64,000 nucleotides of DNA. Origin: Fasciolopsis buskii. Lineage: Eukaryota > Platyhelminthes > Trematoda > Plagiorchiida > Fasciolidae. The translations under genes were made by a program, and so were the position numbers. Below the pieces are notes generated by a model, which was not told the origin of the DNA, ran no database searches, and saw nothing but the letters and a program-made list of their open reading frames with translations. The stretch spans positions 1 to 64,000 of the forward strand of contig LUCM01003457.1 in the NCBI GenBank assembly GCA_008360955.1, given 5' to 3'. Every line of letters starts with the position of its first letter. Position 1 is the stretch's first letter. Of this stretch, positions 38,301 to 49,900 are shown piece after piece.

Positions 38301-38795
38301 TGCGAAATGCATCGTGCAGAAGTTGCGCACAACGGATTTTCTGAGAACGATACGCTGAAGCAAGTACAGGAAATCACCAAACCAAGAGGTTTCTAGTTCA
38401 CAAGCACAGACGGTGTGCTCTATATGTCGTACTTCTTCAGGTCTTTAGCTTGAGAAAAAAATGGTTTTTTAGCAATAAAGTGAGAAAATTAACTGGTTAC
38501 GCTTTCCTCATTGACGGGTAGATAATTTCGCTCCTAACCGGCAGTCGTGAAACAATTGATTATCACACGCTGTAAAATAGCAAGGAATAGCGGAAGACCA
38601 ACAAGTATGCACTCACTAGAAATGGTGAGCGATAACACGAAAAAAAGAAATAGCAAAAAAATAATGTAATATAGGTGGTGATTCCCTTTCGGTCTAAAAG
38701 TATACACGCGCAAGGAAGGGGATGGGGTGACATAAACACAAATAGATGTCTGAGAGACAACTTTCGGATGTTCACTAAACCAGGGGGTCAGGAAA

Positions 38796-38948
38796 TTACT
38801 CGTGTTGTTCCTTCAAAATAGATCTGATCACGCGTTCAGCTAGAAATGGGCTGAACTTATCTGCACCATATTTTGTGCCGGAGTTTGTCAATAGGTAAAT
38901 CAGCCGTTTTAGAGCCTTCTTCTCTTTACCAGATTTGTAAGTATCCAC
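38796..38948 (-). CDS. GATB: Glutamyl-tRNA(Gln) amidotransferase subunit B, terminal exon
   Basis: GatB, with GatA and GatC, converts mischarged Glu-tRNA(Gln) to Gln-tRNA(Gln) in mitochondria. This exon encodes the last 50 residues and a TAA stop. It starts after a CCATTCAG acceptor (38949-38956 complement) in phase 0. Val-Asp-Thr-Tyr-Lys-Ser-Gly-Lys-Glu-Lys is the diagnostic V-x-x-Y/F-x-x-G-K-x-K segment of the C-terminal GatB/YqeY tail domain, followed by the helix with Leu-Ile-x-Leu-Leu and a Lys-Phe-Ser-Pro turn in place of the usual Ala-Asn-Pro, then the final Glu/Leu-rich helix. It follows directly on the sequence of the exon at 61617-61769, with no residues missing. Catalytic and GatA-binding parts lie upstream, beyond the window. 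Confidence 0.85.
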   Translation of the reverse strand: MDTYKSGKEKKALKRLIYLLTNSGTKYGADKFSPFLAERVIRSILKEQHE

Positions 38949-41499
38949 CTGAATGGAAGAAAAGAAACAAATATTGTAAAGTGGTGCCGAGTAGAATATC
39001 AACACAGCTGCAGGACATGGAGCGTAAGAATTGATACTCGACCTCTCTCCATCCCCGGGAAGGCACACTCCCAACAGATCTCATCTGAAAGTGGCTACGG
39101 TATCAAAACATCAAGACCACATGCTAGCTGTCTCATGGAGTGTACCTGATTGTGAATGAACATGACTAAAGTCTATTGATAAGGTAAAAGATGAGTGATG
39201 AAAAAATTTTCGGCATCGCAACAGCTGAAGTCCGCCAGTCCCGCTGGAGAGAACAAAGAGGAATCGATTGGAACACTAGTGAAATAACGCCTAGAAATTC
39301 TGACCCATCCATCGATATTACTGGACACAGGATTCTGAGGTTATCTCGTTCTTTTTGTCTATCACTCCGAACAAGTTCACGAGCATTTTGCACTCTCTGA
39401 GGCATAGTATCGGAGACAAACCAATATACCTTATCCATACTGCGAACCCGGGTACTTACTCATTAAATCGGTCGTTCGTGATTTTAACATCCCGGACACA
39501 GAAGACGTAGTGTTAGTCTCATTTGCATTTCACACGTTGTATAATTCGCAAAGAGAAAACTGGGGACATGAAGCCTCTCTTTAGGTCGCGCATTGTAGAA
39601 ATAAACATCGCTCGATAATGAAGCAAGGAGTGATCAGTCCAAGCCGGGAATCATGAATCATGGATTTCGAACAACGAAAATGGAAACAATACATCGGACT
39701 TTTTGATAATATGACGCCGTAAACCATTGTACACATGACAGTTTGATATTCAATGGTCTGGAAAAAGTAGGAGCCTTATACAGCTGGATACATGTACATA
39801 AGATGTCTTCTCGGCGTCTGTTACGTGCGAAAATACGTAGTTCGTGGTGTGAGTCAAAGTACAAGAAAACGTCAACAAATCTGAACTGAACAACATTTGG
39901 AGTCCATTGAAAAAAGGATGCACTATGTGCTGTTTTTATGTAGATAGTTTTTCAAAATTCGATGACAGGCAATCACACCCTAGATTGCCAGTGTTACTTT
40001 TTGGATTTTTGAAAATCTCCATATATGCAGAAAAAGTTTGTTTGGAGCATCATAAGTTTCACACGCACAAGACCCTGACGATATTCATCTTTGCCTATTG
40101 CTGGATGCAACGAAATAACTCCTAGTCTAGGTCACAAGAGTTACCTACGCGCATCAGCGAGCGGAGATTAGAAAACTACGAAAGCAGATTCATGGAAGAA
40201 GAGAAGTCCTTACAGATAACTGGGAATAATTAGTAGAAAGCAAGATACTGAAAACCTTATAACTCTACGGTATATTGTCCTTAGTAATTTGTTGTTATCA
40301 CGCACATGAACAAAAGTAAATGACTACTTTTCCTGTGGATCGCATTGTTACATTTACGGTAGGACGTGACGCGGCATGGTGAAATGAGAACTATTCATTT
40401 TTTAGATGCACGAAAATGAAAGAAGTGATTACAGTTGATTGGATCTGTGATTTGTAAACCAACGATAAGGTTATCCTACTCAGAACTATCATGAATTTAG
40501 TGCGGATCAAAAACCCTTCGACTACAACTACTCCATTAAAAAATAAAGTCCTCATTAATGGTTCATATGCCAGTCATTCCACATCGGCTAGGGTTAAACC
40601 GGACTTTCCTCTAGTGGCAGGAGACTTCTTCTTTCATAAGAATCTATCTTCATACAAAGACAAAATATATTTACTAGCAGCATAAGCACCCAGATGGTTC
40701 TCCTGAGAGACAGGTTTTCCTTTTCTTAATGAGATTTCGTACCCTGCTTCTAAATTCATTCCTTAAGATAAGCCGCACATTATACAGAATAAAGAACATG
40801 CTAGCTAACATGATAACTTTTCAGGATTCAAAACGTGTCATCCAAACATCAAAGCCTAAATAGTGGCTTTCCAAGCTTTAGATGTCAATCGAATAGACGA
40901 TTTCAATTTCAATATCATTCCGACTGAAAGAAAAACAAATCCAGCAACATTGAACAGATTTTTACATCTGTACCAAATGCAGCTCTATTCGACGTCATGA
41001 TCAGATAGAAGTGTCCCTCGCTCACTGGGTATCCAGTACCATTGTGGAGCAGTAACTATTAAAACCAAGTACAAAGGAACAAAGTTCAATGATGATTCAA
41101 GCAGCAGAAGTTGGAACATTGGTGAAAAGAGGCAAAACGTCAACGTTGCTTAGCTCATGCAGTGAATTCAATTCAGATGACCGTGATAATTGCGACTAAA
41201 TTCAGAGTGAACTGTATTTTTGATCTAGTGAGACAGAAACAGACTAACAATCCAGTTACAGCTCGGTCAACAGAAAATGGAAAGAGCCTTGCTTTTGTCA
41301 CATGCAAAAACGATCGGAATGCGAATAAAAACGTGAAATCGAGGGGACTGAAACAACTGTGATTACCGGGAAAAACAATCTTTCTAAGCGTATCGGTCAC
41401 ACGATCAAAACAGTGGTTGCGTAGTAATACATCCTTCCAAAACAGCTTTAAGATATATTACATGGACAGCCATTGTTTATTTGTTTGTATTTCGTCAAA

Positions 41500-41916
41500 T
41501 CACAGTCGCAAAGCATTTTTAGAGTCAATACTATGGAAATTTGATTTCACTGCTGCTGATAATATAACTTGAGCAACTGCGTGCAATAAATAAAAATCAA
41601 TTGAATTCCCATCCCATTCGTTTTCTGTCCTGCTACTATGTTGTCGAATAACTACTGCGGTGAGACTTCGTGGAATAACCAAGGCTTCCAATGATGAGCA
41701 CAAGTGCAATTTAACAGGATACTTCGTCCCAGCATGAATTGATTTACGCATGAAATTCATATTCTTAGATCCCACTTGTATCAATATTTCCGTCGAAAAG
41801 GACAGAACAGCAGGTATTTGGATGTCTGTTTTCCGACTAGCAATAAGCCGGTGAGGCTTGAAAAATAAATCAATGGATATGGTTGAAACTACCAGTGATA
41901 CCCTCCAAAAATCCAC
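41500..41916 (-). CDS. Coding-like frame, unknown protein
   Basis: A 138-codon minus-strand frame ending TGA, with moderate purine-first codon bias and mixed third positions. It contains two hydrophobic stretches (near residues 6-18 and 110-122) and no motif I recognise. The only possible acceptor is TTTTTCAAG within it. It lies in the GATB intron, on the same strand. About two chance frames of this length are expected in the window, so confidence is low. Confidence 0.25.
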   Translation of the reverse strand: MDFWRVSLVVSTISIDLFFKPHRLIASRKTDIQIPAVLSFSTEILIQVGSKNMNFMRKSIHAGTKYPVKLHLCSSLEALVIPRSLTAVVIRQHSSRTENEWDGNSIDFYLLHAVAQVILSAAVKSNFHSIDSKNALRL

Positions 41917-42061
41917 TACTCAGCTAGACACATCGTAAACAAAACCAAAAAATATCTGTTTCTGAAGAGCTATTTCAAGCCCACCAAGTGATACAATAGA
42001 CAATATCTGTTTTATTACATAACCTAATTATGAGTAAGTGTAATAAGTTTACTGTCCTCAA

Positions 42062-42078
42062 CATCATCATCATCATCG
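42062..42078. repeat. (ATC)n simple repeat
   Basis: Five CAT/ATC units. Read on the minus strand it is a GATGATGATG tail preceded by GCCTTAGTGTTGTTG, which faintly recalls the end of the RTE 3' UTR at 46.46 kb, so it may be another RTE tail. Confidence 0.6.
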
Positions 42079-42197
42079 ACAAAAACAACAACACTAAGGC
42101 ACCGCTCAGTGAAATACCACCATTTTTCAAATGAAACCACTATAATATATGCATACAAAAGGATTAAACACACCCACGCACAGATACACGAACAGAC

Positions 42198-42334
42198 TTC
42201 ATCTAAAGGAGTCAATAAATATGGCATAGCTCCCATGGGGCCGATAATTACATCAGAAGCAAGATCAACAAAAATGCCTCTGCCTCTGTCACAATGTTTC
42301 ATTTCAAGCACACCGTCATAAACGGATCGAGAAA
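42198..42334 (-). CDS. Candidate internal exon, unknown protein
   Basis: On the minus strand the frame shows a strong G-first and RNY codon pattern over about 45 codons, from a CTCAAG acceptor-like site to about Leu-Asp-Glu at 42198. Key segments are Gly-Arg-Gly-Ile-Phe-Val-Asp-Leu and Ile-Ile-Gly-Pro-Met-Gly-Ala, which look like folded protein rather than chance sequence. I do not recognise the family. The donor side is weak (GTCTGT) and the acceptor lacks a pyrimidine tract, so it may be a degraded fragment. The plus strand is also open here in a different register, with weaker bias. Confidence 0.35.
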
Positions 42335-43279
42335 CTTGAGATCTGTCTGCCTACTTGCCTGTTAGATGGGATTCTGGTCCCGTTGTAAATCAAAAACTAA
42401 ATAGAACGAAAAGAAAATCTGATTGTATTATTTGTACCTCCCGAGATCGACTCTTTCAGAATTTATCAAAATAGAGTAAGTTAGGTAGTTGGGGAGTGCA
42501 TTATAGTGGTCCAGAGATAAATTTCTTCCGTGTAAACTATCCTAGTTGAAAGATGTGTGGACACGGTCAGTCAGATGTGAAGACCTTATTCAATGACATT
42601 TGATTCTATTCTGAGCGGCCAGTGCTATGAGCTAGCAATCCCACCCGAAGCACATCAGTGCAACGTCAATTTCCTTCATAAATGAACCGAACTATGCTAC
42701 CGCCGTTGGAACATTTGAGTGGCAAACGGAGAGTCCTCGATTCGATCCGGACTCTACAGTTGGATGACAAAAAAACGGGAACATTTTTCAGTACTTGCAT
42801 ATCACACGAGCCCTTTTTTCACTTGAAAAATTCTGAAATAAATCTATTCAAGCTGAACAGAACGAAAAGTAAGACATGAACGTCCCAGCCCGAGTGATGA
42901 TGTCGACCGGTAGTTGTTTACTTCGAAGTTAAACACGCGAAATGGGATAGGAGAGAAAGTAAACGGAAATCATCTTGGATAACTATCAAGCTGGACATAT
43001 TCAGACAAATGATGAAGGAACAGGCACATACAGATGTCCAACACAACCAATGGGAACGAGGAGCAGCCTCACAATAGATGCGCAACATCGCCTGGACGTT
43101 CACTCATGAGGTCAAGGTGTGAAACGGTTTCAATATCATCGGAAGCTCTCGTATTGCTCAAGCATGGAAATCGGTATGAATATTTAGACATAAGTAGTTG
43201 GTTCCGTTCAACAAATCCCAATGCTAAAGCGTACACCATCAAACACATGAAAACATTTAAATTCCAAAATCTATTAATG

Positions 43280-43299
43280 ATATATATATATATATATAT
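43280..43299. repeat. (AT)n microsatellite
   Basis: About ten AT units, uninterrupted. Confidence 0.9.
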
Positions 43300-43444
43300 T
43301 GACGAGTCTAGGAAGATGCGGACATGCTTTGTAGTGACAAGATTTTATGCGATGAGATACAATATTTATCAAGGAACTATACATATCCGATTTCTTTCGA
43401 ACCAAAACGTTTGTTTGTTTCGATGATGAACGACATAAGCAGTG

Positions 43445-43530
43445 CGCTTATAAGGGTGGAAGGATGAATGTGTCTAGAGAGCACACTACCGGTTTCGCAA
43501 TTAGTGCCGCTCATCAAGAACTCGTCTGTC
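43445..43530 (-). mobile_element. Hammerhead-ribozyme-like repeat, copy C
   Basis: On the minus strand, TTGATGAG (complement of 43510-43517; core C3 changed to T), stem II GCGG paired with TTGC by two Watson-Crick and two wobble pairs around loop CACTAA, then an intact CGAAAC (complement of 43492-43497), short stem III and a GTA cleavage-type triplet followed by GTGTGCTC. This copy keeps the GAAA that copies A and B have lost, but its stem I has decayed. The family's downstream TTCATCC is present. Confidence 0.6.
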
Positions 43531-43684
43531 CACCCAGACTCCTTCTTGTACATTCCATTTTATTTGTCTCGTGCGGATGCTACTCGTTGAAGGATCCGCT
43601 TAAGAAGCATCGAACTACGCACAAGGAGCTAGTGGGAAACAACTGTTAAGAACCAAAAATAAGTTTATTGACAAAAAGCAGTGC

Positions 43685-43720
43685 CACACGCACACGCACA
43701 CACACACACACACACACACA
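43685..43720. repeat. (CA)n microsatellite
   Basis: CA dinucleotide run with two CG interruptions near its start. Confidence 0.95.
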
Positions 43721-45248
43721 GAGGTCTGAGAATCATAGGGAGATTCTGGCGCAGTCAGTGAAACACTGAAATCAATACGTCGTGATAGGAACAGTTAAAA
43801 GCAAATCAAATGAATATCAAGACAAGCAATGTGAAAGTTTTTGACATCGGAACAAAGCGCTGTCAGTCGAGAGCATAACTTTACCAACGCTTCCAATATC
43901 TCAGGTAACCTCTTTCAAAACGGCGGCGAAATTACACTCTCGACGGACAACGCTGTGTTCGGATATTAAAAGCATTCATACTCAACCTAACATGGCGCGT
44001 CGGTTTTCAATACAATCCGAATTCAGTTGGGACCCGACACTTTCAAGACAAGCAATATCAAATAGTGAATATTCAAGGGTCGAAGACGTAAGACTTCGCG
44101 GAATTCGAATTTGTCAGGTGGCCCACCTGTTCACATTTTTCCATGGCATCCCGCAAGCGGTCCCGTTTCTCGGTGATATAGGACATTTGTAAATTAAATA
44201 GAATGTGCACATTTATCCAGTGACAGAACGATTTACCATTCGAATAATACGAAAATCGTTGACTTAAAGAAATCGGTCCAAAAAGATCATAGAGAACAAT
44301 CACGTTCCCTCCAGCCGGACAAATTTCATGCTCTTCTTACTGAATGGAGTTAGGTAGGAAGAGAGCCATCGTAATCTACTAAAAACAGAGTGAGAAACGG
44401 CAGATTTCCCGAACGGTTTGATTAGCGATAACTGATTTTCCGACATGAAGAACTATACCCAGAGTAATCTGACAGTGATGGATCACCCATTTGGAGAAAA
44501 TAGCATTGACGGATAGGCATGCATCTATGGCGAGCGGAGCAAATTGTGCCGCTTCTGGGAAGGAGGAATAGCATTCACAACGGACAACCCATTGGACCGA
44601 TTTGCAACACGTATTTTAATGCATACAACGTACATAACTCAGGATAGATGGTGCAGCACAGCTTGAAAACCACTGGATGCACTAAAGTTCTAGAGTGAAA
44701 CAAAGAATATGGGAGAACATACGGATTCTAGGACTCTGGACCGCCACCCCCGACTACCACCTCGCATGGTAGTAGGAGAGTGAACATGATACGGGATAAA
44801 CTTCTGTCTTTACTATTATCCGTTAGGTAACCCAAATAAATCCCAACCGGCTATACTCTGGACGTTAGCAACAATCGAATACACAAATTGTACATCTCCC
44901 GAGGGTCCGTCTGAGGGTGTGGGGAAAAGCTGTTTAATTGATTTGAATGCTTTAATCAAAGTAGGTAAAACGTGCGAACATCGGGTGCCTATATCAGCTG
45001 GGGTCCATGTAACCTGAACACCTGCGGTGTCTGGAACTAGTGATCAAACACTCAATCCCTTTCCCTTGAATCTCCTCCATCACTTTTCATCAACATGACG
45101 AAACCGACATCGACCGGAGTAGACAGGAGAACTGCTAAGTGAAGTTTATATTGCTAGAGGAATCCATTTATAATGTGTAATGATAAGAAAATACATGACT
45201 TTTCAATGACCAGTGTGTAAATGAAAAGCCAGTGTCGAAAGCCCAAAA

Positions 45249-45325
45249 CTGAGTTTCGACGCTGCTAATGCACATCGAGTACGCGTACTCGGTACTCCGT
45301 TGTCAATTCATCTTCATATTGAATA
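45249..45325 (-). mobile_element. Diverged hammerhead-family repeat, copy D
   Basis: On the minus strand the order GATG, GACAAC, GGAGTACCGAGTAC, CTCGATG, CATTAGC and CGAAAC follows the same arrangement as copies A and E (GATG, GACAAGAGAG, GTAC, CTGA core, CACTAAC, CGAAA). The core is too altered to fold as a ribozyme. Confidence 0.4.
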
Positions 45326-46449
45326 GTTCGTGTGTTGGTAACATCAGAACCCTGCCTGGATAGTAGTAGTAATTCTCCTATGCCAAATTGAGTCCCTGCT
45401 GTCATTAACTTATGGGTTGGCAATGCCTAACCCATACAAAACAGTCAGTGATAACATTATGATCCCGGAAACGGGTTTTCGATCTATTCACACTAAAGAC
45501 GTACAAATGGGATTCCGATAGTGGAGTCCAAGTATATAGATGAAATGACAAGGGAGTAGTGGAAAAGCAGATCTGATGAGGGGTAGACCTCACAAAATTT
45601 GAGTCGCTTCCGGAACTCTCGATCTGCTCAAATACGTATTGCCTACCAATAAACATGCATGTTGTAACGACCAAACGCATGAGTCTTGGTCCGGATGAAG
45701 TCGATCAGCGATTCACAGCACGATTCGGTCAAAAATATTCTTCACACGTTCTGGATAGCGCTTCGAAACCTCAAAGCAGCGCGTTACCCAATTTGATGCG
45801 AAACCCAAGGAAGAACAAGATTGCTCCGTAAGTTCTACGGAACTATTTATGAGCTAGAATCCATGTACATAGCAACCATACCTTTGACAGCCATTGTCCA
45901 GCCAAAAGGTAGCAAAGTAATAGGATAAAAACCTGTGTAAAATGAACGCTCGATAAGAGGGAATAAATAGAAGGTACCTGTCCCGCGGTTCAAGCAAATA
46001 CAAGAGATTCTGCACGTTTAATCAGGTCGAACAAACACTTGCCAACGCCGGTAGTAGACCAACGTGAGCGATAAAACGACAGTAGAATGCAATAAAACAA
46101 GTCGCCCCAAGTCAGCTGACACGTGACTGCACCAAATGTCCGTTAAGTAATCTCAACTGGAGAGCACACGGGTAAAACTTCGAGCCGAAAATAGACGACG
46201 ACCAAAACTATTGTCGTTAGCAGCAAGTTGCGCAGAAATAGTCGGTATCGGAAGAGGAACGAATAGAAGGAAGGTAATTTTCGATCGATATAGACGTTAC
46301 ACTTGGGGTGTTAGAAAAAGCATGAAAGAACCAGTTCCATCAAGATCGAAGCGCGTTAACACCCACTCATAACCGTCAACAAAGAAAGAAATTGACCGGG
46401 AGCCACCTTACCAGTATATACTCATTAGGAAGAAACAATCACTACAGAA

Positions 46450-49400
46450 AACCACAACCAACATCAGCGTTCAGCGTTAAACATCAAGGCAAGCGTCACT
46501 GAACGTTGCCTTTCCCCAGAGTTACACGTTTATGTAAAAAGAGTGAATATCCAAGGGGAACAGGGAGTGAACCTACACAGGTGGGATAAGACGCTGCTGT
46601 AGCCAACAAATGGGACACAGTCTAACTGTAAAAACGTACTTTAACAATCATTCTGACTCGACAGAAAATGACAACACGAACGCCACTGTTCACGGTTCAC
46701 TGCCACATCCTTCAGTGTCTACAGCCAGCTAGTTAATGGGTCTTTCGGACTCCGGCCAAGAAGATGCGAGACACCTACTTTACCCAAGTTTACTGTACAT
46801 TTTCTGATTCCACGTTGCCACGTCATCTGTTGACCCCCACATGGCTTCTTCCATTTACTGGGAGGAACACAAAATAGGGCAAGGTACGGTAGACGAGTGT
46901 TCGCCATACGCGACACGTGACCCAACCAGCATAGTCTACTAAACTTTATAAGCTGGAATAAGGTATTCTCAGAACTAGAACCTAGTACTAGATTCCTGAC
47001 CTCTACATTACTCACACGGTCACTCCATTTAATCCTAGCGATACTCCGTAGACAACGGTAGTCGAAAACCTCCAACCGACGAATATCTCCCACACGCATA
47101 TTCCATGTCTCGCAACAGTACAACAGAACTGAGCGCACTGCGGCACAGTAAACACGGCCTTTCACCTTCAGCGAAATATCACACCGATGACCCAAGTGCT
47201 TCAGTTTATCGTATGACGCTCGAATCTTGGATATACACGTGTTTGCCTCCACTGCCGAGCTACCATCGTTCGGCATGCAGCTAATAACGTAAGTAAAAGG
47301 GTCCACAAGAGTTAGTTCCTCTCCATCCACTGTCACGAGCGGCACTACTGTCATTCAGTCGCGTAACAGCACCTTTCGCCTTGAAGGGGAAAAGCATATG
47401 CCGAATCCAACCCCAAACCTCGAGAGTCTGTCTAATGCATGTTGTGGATGGTCCGCGAGTATAGTGCTCGCAAAAGATTGACGAACATCGTTGGCATACC
47501 CCTCCGGTGGAGAGCACTGAGTAGGACAATCTGATCCACTAAGTCGAAAGCATCTTTCAAGTCCAGAAGGACTACGAACGTAGGGCGGTAGTAAGTGTGT
47601 GTGGTGTGTCTCGAACATTTGGCGAAGAGTGAATGTCTGGTCGAAGTAACCTCGACCTAGAAGAAATCCAGCTTGCTGTTCGCGGATGGTACTCTCACGA
47701 ATCGGTGTGAAAGGATGCAGCATTATTAAAGCTAAAACCTTTGTAACTATCGGAATTAAACTAACCCCACAATGACTGCTACAGTCACCCCGTGTGCCCT
47801 TCCTGAAGATGGGTACAATCAGCAAACCACCCCTCGATAACAGAACAAGTTCCTCGTTCCAAATATAACGAATCAAGGAGTAAGTGATTTCACCAGAGCT
47901 TCCTAACCCAATTTGAAAAGAATTGAGGAGGTTTATCGGGACGAGCAGCTTTTCCTCTCTTTAGAAGTCGAACATTCGACTCCACTACCAATTCCGTTGG
48001 AGGGTCTAGGTACATCTTCCACCTAAACTGACCATTGTGGTGCTCAGGCCAACGGTCCAGCCTTTGTTACCTACCATGAATGAGCTTTCCATTTCTATAG
48101 CACACGACTTCACTAACTAAAGTTAGCCACCCGCCGGTGTCACGTATAAGCCTAAACAGTCTTTCACAGTTAACTACAAAGGCCGCTTTCTCCATCTCAT
48201 CGGCTACCTTAAACCAGCACTTTTCAAGGTCATTTATAGGACCTATCGTCAACTGACGCCGCAACTGTCGACGCACCTTATTCATCTGTTTGGAGTCACG
48301 CAGCTGGCGTTTTTGCTCCATCGGACCCAGCGACCCTTGCGAGATCCACTGTCTTTGATGAACGCTGGACCAAGGACCACATGCGAAATCTGCTACCAAA
48401 CGCATAGCCTGCTTAATTTGATCCCACTGCTCATCTACATTGATGCTCACCTGAGTTCTCAGCTCCTCGGATAGTTTTTGCTCATAGCTATTGCAAACAG
48501 CCGAATCAAACAGTCCATTCGACAGCCAATTGAATTTGTCGCCTGCATCGATGGCCGTTGAGCTGCAGCGAAAATTGCATCAAAAATAACGCATGGTCCG
48601 ATTCGACTTACGAGGTCCAGTACGATCTACAATTCTGGACAGAACCACGTGTAGGTAGCAATATGGTCGATCTGTCCCAGACTAGAGCTCCAAGTCGCAG
48701 TGCAACGCGAACTGCATCGAGAATCCATACTACACAGGAATAAGTTATTTTCTGCAAAGAACTGAAGAAGTCTTTCTCTGTTATCTGTTCGCTGAGCAGG
48801 CAACGCACACCGCTCACCTAAACAGCACTTCGATACACTCAGTTTTTCAATTTGTGCATTAATACCACTTGCCATCACCACAATTTCAGAGCCTTTGATC
48901 TTCCGAACAAAGGTGACGAGTTCGTCATACTCGCGTTTTTGCATGTCACTGCTGCAATCCGTCGGGGTTTATGCCGAGATGACAAATAAACTGCGCTTAA
49001 CACTACTATCTTTCCGGACACCCACTGATTCCTTCAGTCTCACGCCACACAAGCGATTATTAACTGGAATCGAGTCTAGAAGGGCTGTTTCCGTCTTCTC
49101 ACTCAAGACTGTTCCTACTCCGCGTTGACCCACAGCTTGAGCTGCTTCGTCTCCTGAAGTGTGCAGCAAATATCTTGAATAGACATCAGGCGCAGTCGGT
49201 TGAATTACACCACTCGAATCCTGGATTCGTGTTTCACTCACGCAGAAGACATCAATCGAATGTGAGTCCACTGTCAGGGCTAAACACTCCTGCTGGCCAG
49301 CCTGCATTAAAATGCGTATACTGAAAAAACCAGGATTCAGAGGCTGGCGACGCTTGAGAAAATGTGAGCCAGCAGACTGAAAACCAACTACTACACAATT

Positions 49401-49900
49401 TGACAACAAACCGTTGCCAGCATGTTATCAGTGGGGATATTATGGGTAGGCAGAGCAGGTAAAAAGATTCGGTTGATAGAAGTGACGAAATGAATAAAAG
49501 AGAGGGGATTTTGAGCATTGGGATACTTATCGTTATCCACTCAGATCGATGCAATGGGCAGCGCGATCCAACGCAGTATGGAATTATTTGTAGGCGTGCA
49601 ACGCATAGAAACTGATGGACGGGTACTGCTAGGGAGTCCAGCCGCTAAGTAGAAGAACGATTAGGATTCTTAACTAAAGCCTTTGGTCCGACCAAGAACC
49701 TGACCGCAAGTTGAATGGAAGCCCATCCACTTGTATCAGTTATTCTCTTACTCCTTTTTCCGACTGAGCTGTTAACTCAGATCAACCTCCGACCTGGGGA
49801 CCAGGAGACTACCTCGTTCTGGCCTCTATTAATTGACCTTCCAGGCATGAATGGATCTTCGGCTTAAGATAAGCTATCCTGTATAGATCGTTGGGTCATG
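46450..49900 (-). mobile_element. Near full-length but dead RTE-clade LINE
   Basis: A roughly 3.4 kb minus-strand element: a probable 5' region (49.45-49.9 kb), an endonuclease domain (about 49.3-48.6 kb), a linker (48.45-48.07 kb), reverse transcriptase fragments (47.9-47.36 kb), the C-terminal region (47.35-46.72 kb) and a 3' UTR shared with the fragment at 28.2 kb. Its length, single-ORF plan and lack of poly(A) fit the RTE clade, which is abundant in trematodes. Boundaries are approximate, and no target duplication was identified. Confidence 0.8.
46719..49423 (-). pseudogene. RTE endonuclease-reverse transcriptase pseudogene
   Basis: Reading on the minus strand, the APE-type endonuclease begins near 49.32 kb with Val-Phe-Cys-Val-Ser-Glu-Thr-Arg-Ile, carrying the catalytic Glu. 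Further on the usual Gly-Asp-Ile-Asn is changed to Ser-Gly-Ile-Asn, removing a catalytic Asp, while Gln-Ile-Asp-His-Ile remains. The RT keeps motif A (Asp-Leu-Lys-Asp-Ala-Phe-Asp, about 47543-47566), but a deletion at about 47455-47465 joins a Leu-Leu-Arg-Ala-Leu-Tyr-Ser segment directly to the post-YADD region. Motif B and the catalytic YADD are therefore absent. At least five frameshifts and stops break the frame. The C-terminal 211-codon frame (46719-47354) has the Cys-Glu-Thr-Trp and Trp-Leu-Gly-His signatures typical of these elements. It cannot mobilise itself. Confidence 0.85.

Noticed and set aside
39166..39438. Coding-like frames on both strands just upstream of the GATB terminal exon.
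   Set aside because: Both strands are equally plausible, and the GatB tail needs no extra exon here; no family recognised.
43034..43171. Plus-strand exon starting ATG after CATACAG and ending at a GTATGA donor-like site.
   Set aside because: No pyrimidine tract before the AG, and the frame runs on into an AT microsatellite; insufficient support.
47487..47498. Tyr-Ala-Asn-Asp as a mutated YADD catalytic motif of the RTE reverse transcriptase.
   Set aside because: It is read in the wrong frame; the proper frame at this position gives the Gly-Met-Pro-Thr segment that follows motif A. The true YADD is deleted.
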